NCBI GenBank assembly: GCA_035578155.1
Contig: JAPWDM010000016.1
Location: 11,824,608 to 11,888,607, forward strand
Length of the DNA stretch: 64,000 bases
Source of the DNA: Brachynemurus nebulosus
Lineage: Eukaryota; Arthropoda; Insecta; Neuroptera; Myrmeleontidae
Reading direction: 5' to 3'
Part shown: positions 1 to 24,459 of the stretch, piece by piece
Layout: every line of letters starts with the position of its first letter
How positions within the stretch are numbered: the first letter of the stretch is position 1
Translations under genes and position numbers: made by a program
The notes under the pieces: generated by a model
Databases searched by the model: none
Seen by the model: the letters and a program-made list of their open reading frames with translations, nothing else
Told to the model about the DNA's origin: nothing

Positions 1-1625
1 TAAAAAAAATTTATGTTTTTTTTATATCCGTGTAACCAATACATACGCATTTTTCTTTCTCTCAATCAGAGCACCGGTGTATTTAACTATTAATCAAAAT
101 TAATGAGTATTTACTAGATAAATAATTATATAAACCAGATTCCGGAAGTTCAGTAATTTTATCCATCCGATAATTTGATTTATTTTATTATAGGAAATTT
201 ATAATTTGGTATTATTAAAGTTATCAGAAATTATATAATAAAATGAAAGGAAAAAAATTTCAATATTATGTTTAGCAAAAATTAGCCTTTAAATGGTACC
301 TATCTTGAAAAATATTTGCAAAAGTTGTGCCTATAGCCGACGAATTCTGCAATTAGCATTATAATTCATGACGTCTTAAAAGAGTTAAGAAGAAAAGAGG
401 GTCTATATCCCGTTTTGAAAATTTTTAGTGTAAATATTTTCTGTCTTTATTTTAAAGTTTTCAACTTAATTGCACAGATTAAATAATTTCATTTTCCAGA
501 AACCTATATAGTAAGTTAAGAGACAATTTTTATTTTAAAAGGCATAAAAAATATATTTACTTATCAAGTAAAATTAATCCAATAATTTTTTTCAAATCGA
601 GCTGATAATGTATTAATACCCTCACTATCTTTAATAAAATTCTTGCATATCTGTAACAAATAAACAAGATTATACTGGATGGATCATAAAAGCCTACACT
701 TCACCTGTTACTTGATCTTATCACTATTTTGTAGTGAGTTGATACTAAAGATGTCACAAATATTCGGACTCGCATTCGCATAAGAAAAAGCATAATTTTG
801 ATCCTAATTTGTATGGCCACACTCCAGGTAGTAGAAGACAGAATACAGTAAGCCCTGTCTCACAGTAATTCCACAATGCCTACTCCTGATTAACATTATA
901 CAGTCCGCGCACTTTCCCAGTAAACTTCACCAGGAGCCGGCAATATTTTTAAAGAATTAAAAAAATTTATATAAATAAATTCACGAAATGATTCAACAGG
1001 TGTAAACATACACTTTTTTAATAAACAACATCAATAACAGACAAACACACTGATTTTTGTGATTGTATTGAAATGTACGCATTTTAATTACAATAAAATT
1101 ATATTTTTAATAAGTGTTATGTTTATGTTATTCTTCTGTAACTGTTTACAAAACCAACACACAGAGAGTGTGTTTGTTGTAAGTCAATACCTGTTTGCGC
1201 ACACATGTGTGATAACTGGTCGTAATCGACATCTACGGTTGTTCTGGCTATTTTCAGATGCCGAACGCGCAGAATGTAGTGTTAATAAGAAAAGCATAAA
1301 TAATGTTTGTCGTGTCTGTAGATATGAACGAATCTTTACCATCTTTACATTCAGGTCGTGGAGAGAAATGGCGGGCTCCAGGAACAGAGCACACTTTTTT
1401 AAATTTCTTCCCCAAAAAATAAGTGACGAGCAAAAAAGAAGTTTGTTTTACTTTTCCCCTGGCTCCTTACAGCTCGGCCCCGGAGCAGCATCCCCGACTA
1501 TCCGACCCTCATCGGCCCCGTTTACACTCTAACATACTCTTTTCCTTGGTACAATTCTATATAAACTGACGTAAAAAAAAATATAAAATAAAAAATCTTT
1601 CAAAAAAAATTTTTTTTATTTATAG
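1..1625. other. Upstream intron of INDY gene, no feature recognised
   Basis: No exon, RNA gene or transposon is recognised here. The first INDY exon in the window starts at 1626 with a split codon and a tatag acceptor, so at least part of this stretch must be intron. An open frame at 1059-1532 resembles nothing known and lies in a locally GC-richer patch; I do not call it a gene. Confidence 0.5.
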
Positions 1626-12859
<11,234 letters not shown>

Positions 12860-14424
12860 AAAATAGTGAAAATAATTATTTTAAGGATTTAATAAGTGCG
12901 CACAAAAAGCGTATCTAATTAAGTTTAAAGCATTTCATTTTTGAATTATGAATCTAGCCTTAGTGTTTGTATCGTGTGTACCACTGGTTAGGTAAATCAA
13001 AGCACACATACTAGTACAATTAAAAATCTTTAGATTTGTATTTCTGGTAAACAAGAATATTTTTATTATTTATATTTAAATTTAGGATTTACATACATAT
13101 TAGAATCTCAGCGCAGAAAACTCGTGTTTTAAATACTTTTTTTTTTTAATTTTGTCACATGTTTTTATGAATAATAGTTAAATGGATTTGTGCAAAGTTT
13201 AATTATTTAAATTTATGATTGAATGTGAAAGCATGCAAAACAACTAGTCAAGACAAGGTATGCAAGGTAATATAATAATGTAACAACTAATAAACAATTA
13301 TTTGTTTATCGCGGTTCTGGGATATTTACACCTTTTATCATTTTCATTACCGATGACAAGCATAAATTACTAATTTAAAATTAATGACGTGTGTATAATA
13401 TCAACAAAATTGAAAAAATAATATTTAAGCAAATAATTATAGATTAGCATTTTTTAAAAAAGTAAACCATGCCAGAAAAAATGTGAATTTTTTTTCAAAT
13501 GTATTAAAAATGGAGTTTTCAGGAAATTTTAAACTATAGAACTAAAAGTTTTTTTTTTCCCACAATAATTCACAAAATATTTTTGCATCAATTGCTACAC
13601 AGCTTAAGAAAACCACTGGGAAAACTATTTAAATTTAAAAAAAATTTAACAGAAGTAAATTTTGCATAATTCTATTAACGATATTCATTTGATATTTCTT
13701 TGTTCATTCAAGCTTTTACTGACTGCCACGGGCGCAACATATTATGTAAAGAATCAAACGAGCAAAAAAATCAATAAAAATTGAGATCTATTCATCACCA
13801 TTGCATTTTGTAAAACTGACTCGTCTTTAATTTTCCCTATTTACAGTAGTTTGTAAAGGCAAAAAATTAATACAATTCATTATTTTTCCAAGAGGGTGAC
13901 GGATTCCCTGGTACGAACAACTGAATGTAAACTTTGAATATGTTACTCAAAACGTTTCCTAAATAGAATGATGAAAAATTTACTTTTATTAAAACTTTTT
14001 GGCCTTAAACCGTTTTCTTGAATTAATAGTTTAAAATTTTCACGGAACTTATTAATTTACTGTGATTTTTAAAAATTAAGAATGTTATTTAAGTAAAATA
14101 TAAATAAATTTTTTTTAAATTGATATTACGTATAATTATTTAATTTCCAAAGAATTTTTAATTATTAGAGAGTAAGTTAGTCATTAACTAAATATTTCAT
14201 TAGGCCAATTATTTTTCATTGTAACTGATTTAAATAATTAAAAAAAAAAAAAAGCTATGGACCAAAACAGAAACAATATTGCTCGAATATTCGTTAATAT
14301 GCTGCTTGTAGTACAACATTATAATTTTCCAATCAAACAAGCAGGTGCAAAATATTCTTACAAAACAGTATCCTTAAGAATGTTTATTTTTAATATTTTT
14401 GAATAAAAATGCTGTTTTCCTTAT
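12860..14424 (+). other. INDY 3' UTR and downstream intergenic
   Basis: The region follows the INDY stop codon. It is AT-rich and no further gene is recognised. A possible polyadenylation signal AATAAA lies at 13289-13294; others cannot be excluded. Confidence 0.4.
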
Positions 14425-14546
14425 TAGTCGAATCTTACGAAGAAAAATTAGACTTATCCAGCCTATACGATAAGAACCGGACGAGGCGAGAGTAGGGGCG
14501 TTATCCATTTTCGGACCCGTAGAACACGATTCTGGAGAAAAAAATG

Positions 14547-14619
<73 letters not shown>
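14425..14619 (+). mobile_element. Helentron-like family A, 5' fragment with (TA)n
   Basis: Begins TAGTCGAAT and matches, with divergence, the first ~140 bp of the full copies at 38794 and 42134 (TTAGACTTAT..AG.CTATACGATAAGA, GGCGAGAGTAGGGGCG, CGGACCCGTAGAACACGA). It runs into a (TA)n tract at 14549-14619, exactly where the full copies have theirs, and loses similarity beyond. Confidence 0.8.
14549..14619. repeat. (TA)n microsatellite
   Basis: Pure TA tract at the internal site of a family A element. Confidence 0.97.
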
Positions 14620-14622
<3 letters not shown>

Positions 14623-15857
14623 TTCCTTCTCAATAGTTCCGCAAAATGAAACGAGGGGAATAGCATTTCATTTAACGTTTTCCAGCTTTTCCAGGAATTG
14701 TTGTTCTCCCACCGAATTCCAATTGCTCGCTAGCAAGGTAATAAATTTCTTTATGTCTAAATTCAGAAATTGTAGTTCAATAATTTATGATTGTATCAAA
14801 ATTGAAAATTTTTCCAGGAGCGTTAAAACAAGTACGGGGGTCTAAAGATAATAATGTAACTTAAAAATTTAAATTAATATTTATATAACCATGTAACGAA
14901 ACTCTAGTGGTTTACGTTTAACATATGTATAGATATGCTGATATACATAATTGTACTATATGAGTATAATGTACCTGTGTACGGTATTGGACTTACAGTT
15001 AAGTATAATTACTTAATAGTATATCATTTTCATTATAATCATCTATTTATGTACGCAGTTAACAAGTTTATTTTATTTCTTTTTTATTTATTTTTAAAAA
15101 TCTAATTATTAAATTGACTATTGTGTAAGCTTTTTCTTTTACTGATCAAATATGTATCACCTCATAAAATTTTGCAAGAATACGCTCGCATCTCTAAATG
15201 TATTTTTCTAATTAAATTTTTATACCTGCATGCATAACATCGATATATGTCACCTAATAATTTATGTCTATCGACTATCTGTTTACATAATGAGGACACT
15301 AATTGATACATATCAGTGAAACCACAGATGACAGAGATCCCGCAACTATCTCTTTTCTGAAATCACGAGTGTGTACTTCTGTGCTCATTAGGCTTCTTAG
15401 TTGTCAGTTTGTCAGTAGCAGTCGATGATTGAAGATCAACCACACGATAATGGACTTGATTGTTGTTGGTATGGTTACATCCCCTAGTACATGCGTATGC
15501 TGTCATAGCTATGTATGCAATAACTGAGCCACGTGACCCCCCTACTATCTGCGTTACTCACACAAATACACAAAATCGCACTAATCCAATGTAAACCCAG
15601 TGTGTGTATACAACATATTGTCTATCTCTTACATGTTACACTGGTTTCAGTAGTGTAGGCATAGATATGTTGTCTCTATTACTCTATGAGTGAAACAGTG
15701 GAACAGTATAAACAATGCTGATCAGTTAGTCGAATAATGATGTTACAAACTTAAATTGTCTTACTATATTTATTCAATTTAGGCAATTTTTTTTTTTTTC
15801 ATTTAATATAAACAAAACATTTTTAGCTCTTATGAAATAAATATTATACTCGTAATA
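14620..15857. other. Intergenic with dispersed-repeat similarity
   Basis: No gene recognised. A block at about 15330-15660 (CTCTTT.TGAAATC.CGAGTG, TGTGTACTTCTGTG, ACATGTTACACTGGTTTCA) resembles the sequence before the THAP gene at 45530-45620 and sequence near 48690. Its reverse complement resembles 29990-30180. This suggests an undefined old repeat. Confidence 0.45.
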
Positions 15858-15934
15858 GGTGGCAAAGTGGGGGTAACGCTCGAGTCTCAAACTGGGGAAG
15901 CGGAACTATTGAGAGCGGAAATATTCAGAATGCC

Positions 15935-16028
<94 letters not shown>

Positions 16029-16460
16029 CTGCTACCTTTTGACATGTGTAGGGTCCCCCTATGGACGGAATGAGCTGAAATTTGGTAAGTGGGGCTCATT
16101 CCGATGCACAACAATACTATCAAAGTGGGGTTAAATTTTGGATCCGACCCAACATCTTCGGTATTTTCAAGACATCTAAATCTAAATGTGGTTGAAAGGG
16201 TACAGGCGGATTGTCATTTTGGTGTTTTCAAAACTGATGATAAGTGTTCGGCTGATCGGAGCTTTAAAAAAAGGGTTTAAGTTTTTAAGGGCTGAATCTC
16301 AGTAAATTTCAATTTTATGTCGATAGCAGTTAGCAGGAAAAAACTCAACACAATTCGTACGAGGGCATTCCTACCCATGCTTATTCGCCAACAGCCTTTG
16401 TGTTTTATTTTTAAATATTAAAAAAAGACCTTAAATAGTGAGCTGGAAGGCCTTTATGAA
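15858..16460. mobile_element. Rearranged family A Helentron-like copy
   Basis: A (TA)n tract at 15938-16026 is followed by the family A core (GCTACCTTTTGACATGTGTA, GGGGCTCATTCCGA, ACTATCAAAGTGGGG). From about 16240 the sequence matches the 3' half of family A in reverse complement (CAATTCGTACGAGGGCATTC, TAGTGAGCTGGAAGGCC). The two halves are therefore in opposite orientations, showing an internal inversion or joining of two copies. Confidence 0.7.
15938..16026. repeat. (TA)n microsatellite
   Basis: Pure TA tract within a family A element. Confidence 0.97.
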
Positions 16461-16579
16461 GATATTTTTTCTTTCCAAAAAGTCCAAAATTCATATTTTA
16501 TAAATAAAAACTGACTTTAATAATATTTTTTAAATTACAATATTTATTACATTTTTTTTAACAGTTAGTTCACTAAGAA

Positions 16580-16700
16580 CATTTCCAGAATGGAATTCGG
16601 CTATTACAGCCACTGTCATAACGCGACTTGAGTCCGGAACTATGGCAGAAATTTGTTTGAGGTCCCTAGAAACCGAAAATAATATTAGCTAAAATTTATA
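16580..16700 (+). mobile_element. Family B Helentron-like fragment
   Basis: Matches the 5' part of family B: TTTCCAGAATGGAATTCGGC, GACTTGAGTCCGGAACTATG, GCAGAAATTTGTTTGAGGTC. Similarity stops at TTATATACA where other copies have (TA)n. Confidence 0.75.
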
Positions 16701-16790
16701 TACACCAGAACTTCTTAAAGTGTGACATAGTCCGGACACACACATGACATGCACACTTATCGAGACACACATTGACGACTCGCAAAAATC

Positions 16791-16977
16791 TACAGGGTGT
16801 AAAGTAAATAAGTTTCATCCTTTTGAGAGATGGTTTATCTCGGTGTAAAATTGCCGAAGACATAAAAATTTTTTCGGAATTCGCTATCTGAGAAAATCGC
16901 ATCCCAGCCAGCTCATCGTTTAATATGAATTTCTCTGAATACGCCTCTGACCAAACTAAAATTATTCGCACCCTGTA
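16791..16977. mobile_element. Short TA-flanked MITE (CAGGGTG ends)
   Basis: The ends are TACAGGGTG and CACCCTGTA, with TA as the probable target duplication, about 187 bp apart. The first 25 bp (GTGTAAAGTAAATAAGTTTC) recur in reverse complement at 20318-20345 beside another (TA)n. This is compatible with a Tc1/mariner-type MITE. Confidence 0.55.
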
Positions 16978-19900
16978 TAATAAAAATTTTTTAAAAATAA
17001 AAATAATTTTTTTTTTATTTTACGACAATATGTAAACATCTGCCGACTTTTGAATTGATAGGTACTGTATAGTAAAAAAAAAACCGAACACTGTTTTTCA
17101 TAAATTTTGGTTAAAATATGTTTGAAATATTTTTGTATGTTTTTATTTCACAGGACGTTATGAATATTGCAAGAACCGTAACTGTGGTATTATTGCATTT
17201 CTTTAATTACAAATATTTAGTTGCATTACTTTAATTACAAGTATTAATTTAATTAAAAATTACACTTGAATTTTTAAACAAACCAAAATAAAAACTTTCC
17301 TTTAACTGTCATAAAACATTGTTGTTAATATTGTTGGTACACAACACAGATTAAAAAATGAATTTTTATTTATAAGTGAGTAACTTTAGCGGAAAACTGT
17401 AACAGAGAATTCCAAACTTCGGCATTAATTATCATTATTGTAAAATTATTTTACCAAATTTGTTCTATTATACCAACAAGCTGAAACAAAACACATTTAA
17501 ATAATAATTTATGTACCTGCGACATAGATCAAAATAAGAGTACCAATAATAATAATAAAATATTAAAATACATTTAATAAGAGATACTATAAACATACAT
17601 AATTATGTATGTAAGCAAATATACAGTAAGGTAAATGTCCCAAATTCCGACACTTTAGGAAGAACTAAACATATTTTCCTAGAATAATTTAAAATTCGTT
17701 GGAAAGGCTCAGTCTTTTGTCAACAACCAGACCAAAATTTTTACTTTAGATAAATTATCGCTTACGAAAAATACAAAAATAAAATACAAAAAATAAGAAT
17801 TTTTGTACTACTGAAATGACACATAATTTCGACATCTACCATAAGAACTTAGCTCTAAATTCAATACCTTTGTGAACTTATTTTCGTGTTTTTAAATTCA
17901 ACAGTGTCCATAATTTTGACTATAAATGCTTTAGCTCAAATAAAAAAGAAAAAAAATTGATAAAGATGCATTTAAGTATAATTTATTGAAAAATTGCTTT
18001 ATTTATTACACGTACATATTAGTTAATAATGTACTTTTCCAATTTCTGCTAATATAAAAATCAATACTGCTTTGTTGTATATTTCGCAAAATAACTAATT
18101 GATCATTAATTTTAGTACAATATTTGTTAAAAATAAATCGAAATATACAAAAGGTAGTATTACCTAATGTTCATAGATATCTCTGATATACAAAACGAAC
18201 GTTTTAAAAGCAGAATTGTTTTAAATTCTTTAAAATAATATAAACGTTTGATTTTAAGACACTGTCTGATTTTGGGTCATTTACCTTATTTATTGATTCA
18301 TTTAAATTGATAAATACATATTCCTTTTCAGTTCCCAGTGTGTTAAAATCCTCAAAACAGTTTTTTTTTAAATAAACAATTACAGACATACTCACATACA
18401 TATGTACTTGGGGATTCACAGACAATGATGATATCATCAACCTCATCAACCATCGATAATCAAGGAGTTGGCCAAATGCGTATTTAACACACATTAAGCC
18501 GAGTTCCTGAGTTATTTGCGTTTTTGTATTTTTGGGGATAAAATACATCGCATCGCATATTTTTTTACGGTTTACTGTGAAAATAAATAAATATATTTGT
18601 ACTTGTGTTACTTAAGGGTCAATTAAGTGGTAATTGGATTCCTTACAAACCACATGGACTTTGAAATACAATATTTCTGAAACGAGGTATAAAAAGTTGT
18701 TAAAAGAACCTTAACTTGATATGCTGCAAACAGTATACATATAATTATTTTTGAAGGAATTTACGAAAAAAATTTTTCAGCATTTCTCTTAATGATTTTG
18801 ATTTGAATTTTTGGAAATGTTATCTAATATCAGAATATACTTTGACGTAAAATTTCACTTATTGAGTGTACTAAAATTGTTTATGCCCAGCTTTAAATAC
18901 GGAAGATAGGTACCATAAGAAATTAAGAAAGAAATTGTTTTACTGACGGTTAATTGAGATGCATGTATTATATTTGCAAAATTTCGTGTTCATACATCCA
19001 AAGGCATGGAATTTCTGAAAATGTTACAATCAAAAAATTATAAGACCTTCCAGAGTTCTTCGGAACCCTAATCTTTGAAAATTATTTTTTAAAAAGCCAT
19101 CCCATAAACATAATATATTTATGACCTGTCAAACTGGATATATTTATGTGTTTTGGAAACACCAGTAACCTATTTATTTTAGAACATATAACATAAACAT
19201 ACGTACATAAGTATGAATATGTATTTTTAGTTGTATGTGTATGATTGCCGATTGGTATTCGTATTATTTTATTATCATTTTATCAATAATAAAACAGTAC
19301 ATTCTTCCTTATTTTTTTAACAATACAGGTACTGGTCTAAGCTGTTTTAAACTGTTGCATAACTGTGTGAAAATAAATTAGCGATTTATAATTTCTTTAA
19401 ATCAAAGTATTAAAATTAAAAGTATGTGTATGTGCGTGAATAATAAACCAATTGTATATTTTAGAAATGTTTTAAAATTTAATTGTTGTGTCATAATTCA
19501 TAAATACTTCAACTTAAAGTACTTGCTCTGAGATAGTCAGGTACAAAAGTTTATCTCAGCAAAAAAACTTTATTTTATCAAAAATTAAATAATGTATTGA
19601 TATTCTTCAGTTATTATATTGGTATACCACTTGTTTTTTTGTATTTCCGCGCGCTTATGTTGTAGCACTTTAAAAACGTTGTAAAAACGTAGTAAAATGA
19701 TGTTTTTAAATTATATTTCAAAATCGGCGTGGTCAATAATTTTTATTTCTTATTAAATATGGTTTGTAACTTTGTATTAAATAACATATTCAATTTTTAT
19801 CAAATTCCTTTGACACGTTTTCATTTTATTCTAAAAAAATAGAATTTTCCCATAAGAACCCGTGTTAAAATTACAAAACTTTGAAATCGTTTTTCTCAAA

Positions 19901-20317
19901 ATTGGGGTGGTCAATTTTTTTTTCGGTAAGGGCTCGTATTATTGGTATTGGAGAAAATAAATATCTAGAGAACTTTGTTAAATTTCCAAATAATTTAATG
20001 AGATTTGACGAAATCGATCTATTTGATATATGACGTAAATTGTCTCATTAAAAATTATGTTTAAATTTTTATGGACACTACTGTATAACTATTTTCAAAA
20101 GATTCCGTAAACAAGCAGGTAAAAATATTTTGTTGACAAAAAAATTTACATTCAAAAAAGCAAAGGAAAAAAATGATAAGTAATCAGAGCCTGATTAAGT
20201 TTTTTTTTCTAGGGGCCATTTTTTAACACGTTTTTGACAATCGAAAATTTCTGAAATGAAACTTGATCGGTAAAATTTAACTAGCAATACTTAATTAGTA
20301 CCTTTCTCTCCTGCAAA
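16978..20317. other. Intergenic, no gene recognised
   Basis: About 3.3 kb of AT-rich sequence. Open frames are short and resemble nothing known, and no clear inverted-repeat element was found by eye. Confidence 0.45.
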
Positions 20318-20342
20318 TTATGAAACTTATTTACTTTACACC

Positions 20343-20345
<3 letters not shown>

Positions 20346-20417
<72 letters not shown>

Positions 20418-20425
20418 AATATATA

Positions 20426-20509
<84 letters not shown>

Positions 20510-20510
20510 T
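20346..20510. repeat. Compound (TA)n / TAT microsatellite
   Basis: A TA tract with periodic ATTATA interruptions. The left flank is the terminal CTTTACACCCTGTA of the 16791 MITE family. The right flank begins AGGGTGTGCC. Confidence 0.95.
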
Positions 20511-21018
20511 AGGGTGTGCCAAAAAAAATTTTTTCTCATAATTTTTTCCTCGCTCTCCGCTCAAAATATCGTAGGCTATATCTAGACAAACATCCCCACC
20601 AAAGCGCAGCTCAAAATTCCAAGTTTTAGAGGTGCATCATCGAATCTAAAGTTTTCCCATTTAAATAACACAGGAAAAACGATTTTTTATGTTATTTACT
20701 CCTACAAACTATGAAGAAATTATTTTTCCATAAAATGAATCAAAGCACCTTATTAAGCATTAAATTTTGGACAAAAAATTTCATTGAGTCAAATTTCTAT
20801 CACCAATATTTCACTTTCTACAGAGCCTTAAAATTTAAATTTCTTGAAATTTTACTTTTTTTACATTTTTAAGCTAAACTATTAAAGATAGGACAAAAAG
20901 TTAAATGACCATTTTGTAGTCCAACTGACGCTTTACAAAAAAGGTCCTTACAAATTTTTCGTATTACAAACAGTTACAAAATTACAGACCCTCAAAATTT
21001 ATTTTACTTTTTTTCTCC

Positions 21019-21120
21019 AAAATGGAAATTCAGCTGTTACAGCTGGTATCATGAAAAAATCTGAACCTAAGATTATGACAGAAATTTGTTTTGAGACCTC
21101 GAAAAACCGTAATACGTTTA
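21019..21120 (+). mobile_element. Family B Helentron-like fragment
   Basis: Shares CAAAATGGAAATTCAGCTGT, TGACAGAAATTTGTTTTGAG and the following AAAACCG with family B copies. Divergent and truncated. Confidence 0.65.
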
Positions 21121-21237
21121 ATTTTTTTTACGTAACCATTTTGAACAGATACAGAAACCGAACAAGAATACACAGATACTTTTTTGTTAATATCTATATG
21201 AGAAAAGAAAGCTTATAAAAATATCAATATATTTATC

Positions 21238-21330
<93 letters not shown>
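21238..21330. repeat. (TA)n microsatellite
   Basis: A TA tract with one TATGTA interruption. It abuts the left boundary of the Tc3-like remnant and may have replaced its terminal repeat. Confidence 0.97.
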
Positions 21331-21332
<2 letters not shown>

Positions 21333-22050
21333 AAGACTTTCAAAACGTCAAGAACGCAGTATTTGTCGGTTAGCAACGACTGAAAACATGTCGCTATCAA
21401 AAATAAAATTGGTAATGAATTTAAACGTCTCAAAAGCTACAATTTCAAACACAATAAGTCGAAAAAAATTTATAGTTTATAAAAAAAATGTGTAAACTTC
21501 AAGTTATACAGAAACATAGAGTCGTTTAAATTTTGCAAAAAAATATATATAGATTTCGGCGATAAGTGGCTTACAGTTACTTTTTCCGATGAAAAACGCT
21601 TTTGCCTTGACGGTCCTGCCTATTACTGGCACGATTTTCGAAAGGAAGAAAAAATATTTTTTAAGCGGCAGGTCGGTGGTAGTGGCATTATGGTATGGGA
21701 TGGAATTTCTTTTAACGGCCGAGCAGATATTGCTTGTAAAACAATAAAAATAAAGTCAGTGCGGTATAAAGAAATTTTAGAAATGCATTTGCTGCCGGTT
21801 AAGTTACTGCTTGGTGGGCCAGAATGGATTTTCCAATAGGATAATGCATCCATTCACTGTTCGAGGGAAATAAAATCATGGTTTCGGGAACATAATTTTA
21901 GAGTTATGGAATAGCCAGCACGTAGTCCAGATTTAAATCACATAGAAAATGTGCGGGATATATTATCGAGATCAGTTTACGAAAATGGAAGACAATTTAA
22001 TATCGGTAAAGAATTGCGAAAGAAAATCGAAGAAGAGTGGCTAAAATAGA
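21331..22050 (+). pseudogene. Broken Tc3-like DDE transposase
   Basis: Helix-turn-helix-like N-terminal sequence (LSKRQERSICRLATTENMSL) is followed by stops. From about 21561 a block reads GDKWLTVTFSDEKRFCLDGP, AYYWHDFRKEE, GGSGIMVWDGISFNG, then FQ-stop-DNASIHCSREIKSWF, and PARSPDLNHIENV. These are the DDE landmarks of Tc3-type transposases (SDEK, QDNA, SPDLN.IEN). Several stop codons and at least one frameshift make it inactive. Confidence 0.88.
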
Positions 22051-22377
22051 TGTGTCTGTATTTCAAAAATTAATTTTATCCATGAAAGATCGAATTTTTG
22101 AAACCATAAAAAGAAATGGAAATTACACACACTTTTAAATTTGCCCGTTTTTGATTTAACAGTTAGAAACTTTAAAGTGTGCTATCATTTTTGAACAGTA
22201 GTTTTAATGTATTTTTTAAAAATAAGTATTAAAATTAGTTTAAATTAAAAAGTTACCTATTAGTGAGTTATGTTGTATTAAGTCTATAAATATGCATATA
22301 TCAAATCACTTTTATGAATAATGAATTAAAAGAAAATTGAAAAAATTAATGTGTGCTATCATTTTTGGACGGGGTGT
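21331..22377 (+). mobile_element. Tc3-like transposon remnant
   Basis: The transposase remnant is followed by two similar terminal sequences, TGTGCTATCATTTTTG(A/G)AC at about 22178 and 22352. The latter ends GGACGGGGTG then TA, a typical Tc1/mariner end at a TA target. The left terminal repeat is absent, and the left boundary is a (TA)n tract. Confidence 0.75.
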
Positions 22378-22379
22378 AT

Positions 22380-22745
22380 ATATATTTATGTATCCGAGTC
22401 ATAACTCTCGAACGAAACGTTTAATGCTTATGAAATTTTGTGTGCGTACTGAAGACTAGATTGGCTCGGCTAAGTTCGTTAGCCAGACACGTGGGATGCC
22501 CAGAAGTAGATTTTTTGGGCATTTTTTTGTCAACAAAATGAGTTTTTTACCAGAATTAAGCAATTTTTCAAATTCTTTTTTACACCAAGCCAAAGTAAAA
22601 GGCAATATGCGTAAAAAATATTTTTACACCATCGCTCTAAATTAATTACTTTTTAAGAAAAGTTAGAAAATATGTTGGAAGAAACCATTTTCTATTACAC
22701 TCGCACTCACAGTCTTTTTTTCTGTCTCATTTTTTACGATGCTAC

Positions 22746-22777
<32 letters not shown>

Positions 22778-23680
22778 AAAAACAAAAAAAAAACGGCTTT
22801 ATAAGTGACGTGTCATGATTTTTTTAATCCAATTTAACGATTCAGTTATATTCTATTCCTCTCAGTTGAGTAAATCTTTATAATCTATCTATTCCATTTT
22901 TTTATAGGAAAATTACCAAGAAAATTTGTTTTATGTGATATGGTCAGAATTTAGATTATGTTTATACCTTACTAAAATTAATAAGAGTTTGCTACAATCG
23001 CATAAAAATTACGTTAAATCATATTCAAACAATAATATTTTTACGTAATTTTTTATCCAAATGACAATACTGTTATAATTGTTATGTCTAAACATAGCAT
23101 TTTACTCGTAAATAAGTTTGCACATTCATTTTTTTTTCTTTTTGACAACAAAACAAATAATTTTGACAAATTCTATCATACATTTTTGAAAATATTAAAT
23201 ATTTTAAGGCGAAAATATATTAAAAAGTAATAAAAACCATACATCTGCTCATTTTACCTCAAAAATGTCGGAAAATAGAATATTTTTCAATAATTAACCC
23301 AAAAAAAGCATATAAGAGGTAACTTTTATATTTTTTTGAAAATTTCAAAATAAAATAGATATCGTAATAAATACTCGCCTTAAAAAAATCAAACAAGTAT
23401 TTAGAATAAAATACTATTTCTTAAAGAAAATATTAAAATTATGTACAAATGCCGTCCTGATAAACTGATACGTTCTGTCCATCTTGAGCGCTGGAGCCGA
23501 TTTTGAGGAGCTGGATTCCCTCCATACACACATTTTTAAAATGTCCTTTTAAATTTCGTAACTCAATCATTACAATTAAAATCTAAATTAAAAAAATCTA
23601 TATGACCTGTTTTTTCTCAATTTTCTAGCATCAAGTCTAGGGGTAATTAACTAGGGGGTGATTGTGTTGACATTTTGATG
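22380..23680 (+). mobile_element. Long family B-type Helentron-like copy
   Basis: Starts in the block after the (TA)n site of family B (CATAACTCTCGAACGAAACG, TTAGCCAGACACGTGGGATG). It continues about 1.3 kb collinear with 34219-35515, including ACGTGTCATGATTTTTTTAA, TTGCTACAATCGCATAAAAA and ATGCCGTCCTGA. It ends near ACTAGGGGGTGATTGTG. Poly-A tracts lie inside. Boundaries are uncertain. Confidence 0.7.
22749..22793. repeat. Poly-A tract
   Basis: A run of A with a few C interruptions inside the long family B copy, absent at the same site in the 34.2 kb copy. Confidence 0.9.
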
Positions 23681-23869
23681 TAAAATATAGTAATTTTAAC
23701 CGTCTTCAAAATAACGTTTCCATTTTAACAATAAAAAAAAATTTAAAAAAGTGTTTAAGTTCTGGCAAGATTGTTAAAAAGGGACTGAAATGTTTTTAAA
23801 TGTTGATATATACAAAAAATATTAATGTGTTAAGTACTTGCTAGACTTATAGGTGTTATGGGTGGTTTT

Positions 23870-24258
23870 AGCGAATTTCCGGAATGGAATTTAGCTATTA
23901 CAGCCACTCTCATGATGCAACTTGAGCCCGAGACTATGGCAGAAATTTGTTGTGAGGTCCCTACAAACAGAAAATAATATTCACTAAAATTTATGTATTA
24001 TATTTGTATTTAGTCCCACACCGTTGGACAAGTTCGTTAGCCAGCCATGTCGGATGCCTGGAACATGGTTTTTTTGATAATTTTTAGTGACAAAAATTAG
24101 TTTTTGCCAAAATGGTCTCAAGTTAAAAAATTTTTGCGACATTTATTTACACCATTAGAAAGAAGAGGAAAAATCACTTAGAAGGGTGAAAAATCACAGA
24201 AAAACGGATTTTTATAAATGGAAATTCGCTATGTTATGCAGGTGCTGCGACAGGGGTA
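23870..24258 (+). mobile_element. Complete short family B Helentron-like element
   Basis: This is the clearest full copy at 389 bp. It has the 5' subterminal repeat AGCGAATTTCC after a T run, an internal TA-rich site without expansion (ATGTATTATATTTGTATTTA), the shared AAGTTCGTTAGCCAGCCATG block, and the 3' subterminal repeat GGAAATTCGCT (24220-24230). The 3' hairpin GCAGGTGCTGC and GACAGGGGTA follow. Short inverted repeats plus a 3' stem-loop and T-rich flanks match HINE/DINE-1-type Helentrons. Confidence 0.65.
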
Positions 24259-24459
24259 TTTTAAATTGTTATAACAAATTTTAGATTTTATTTTTTTGCT
24301 ATCGAAATTCAATAATGGATGTCTTTATTTATGTACATAAAAAGTATGAATAATTTTTGTAAATTGTTTGTATCATTAATCTTAGATTAATCTAAAAAAT
24401 TTATATAGGTATCATAATTATACAGAATGAAATTGATAGTTTGAAATTTTACCTACATT

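Noticed and set aside
1059..1532. 157-codon open frame upstream of the first INDY exon
   Set aside because: No recognisable domain. It lies where an INDY intron is expected, and its single-exon composition fits chance in a locally GC-richer patch.
15867..16123. Open frames encoding (YI)n on both strands
   Set aside because: These are translations of (TA)n. The same applies at 2608-2966, 20320, 21233, 25472, 34005, 42171 and 57501.
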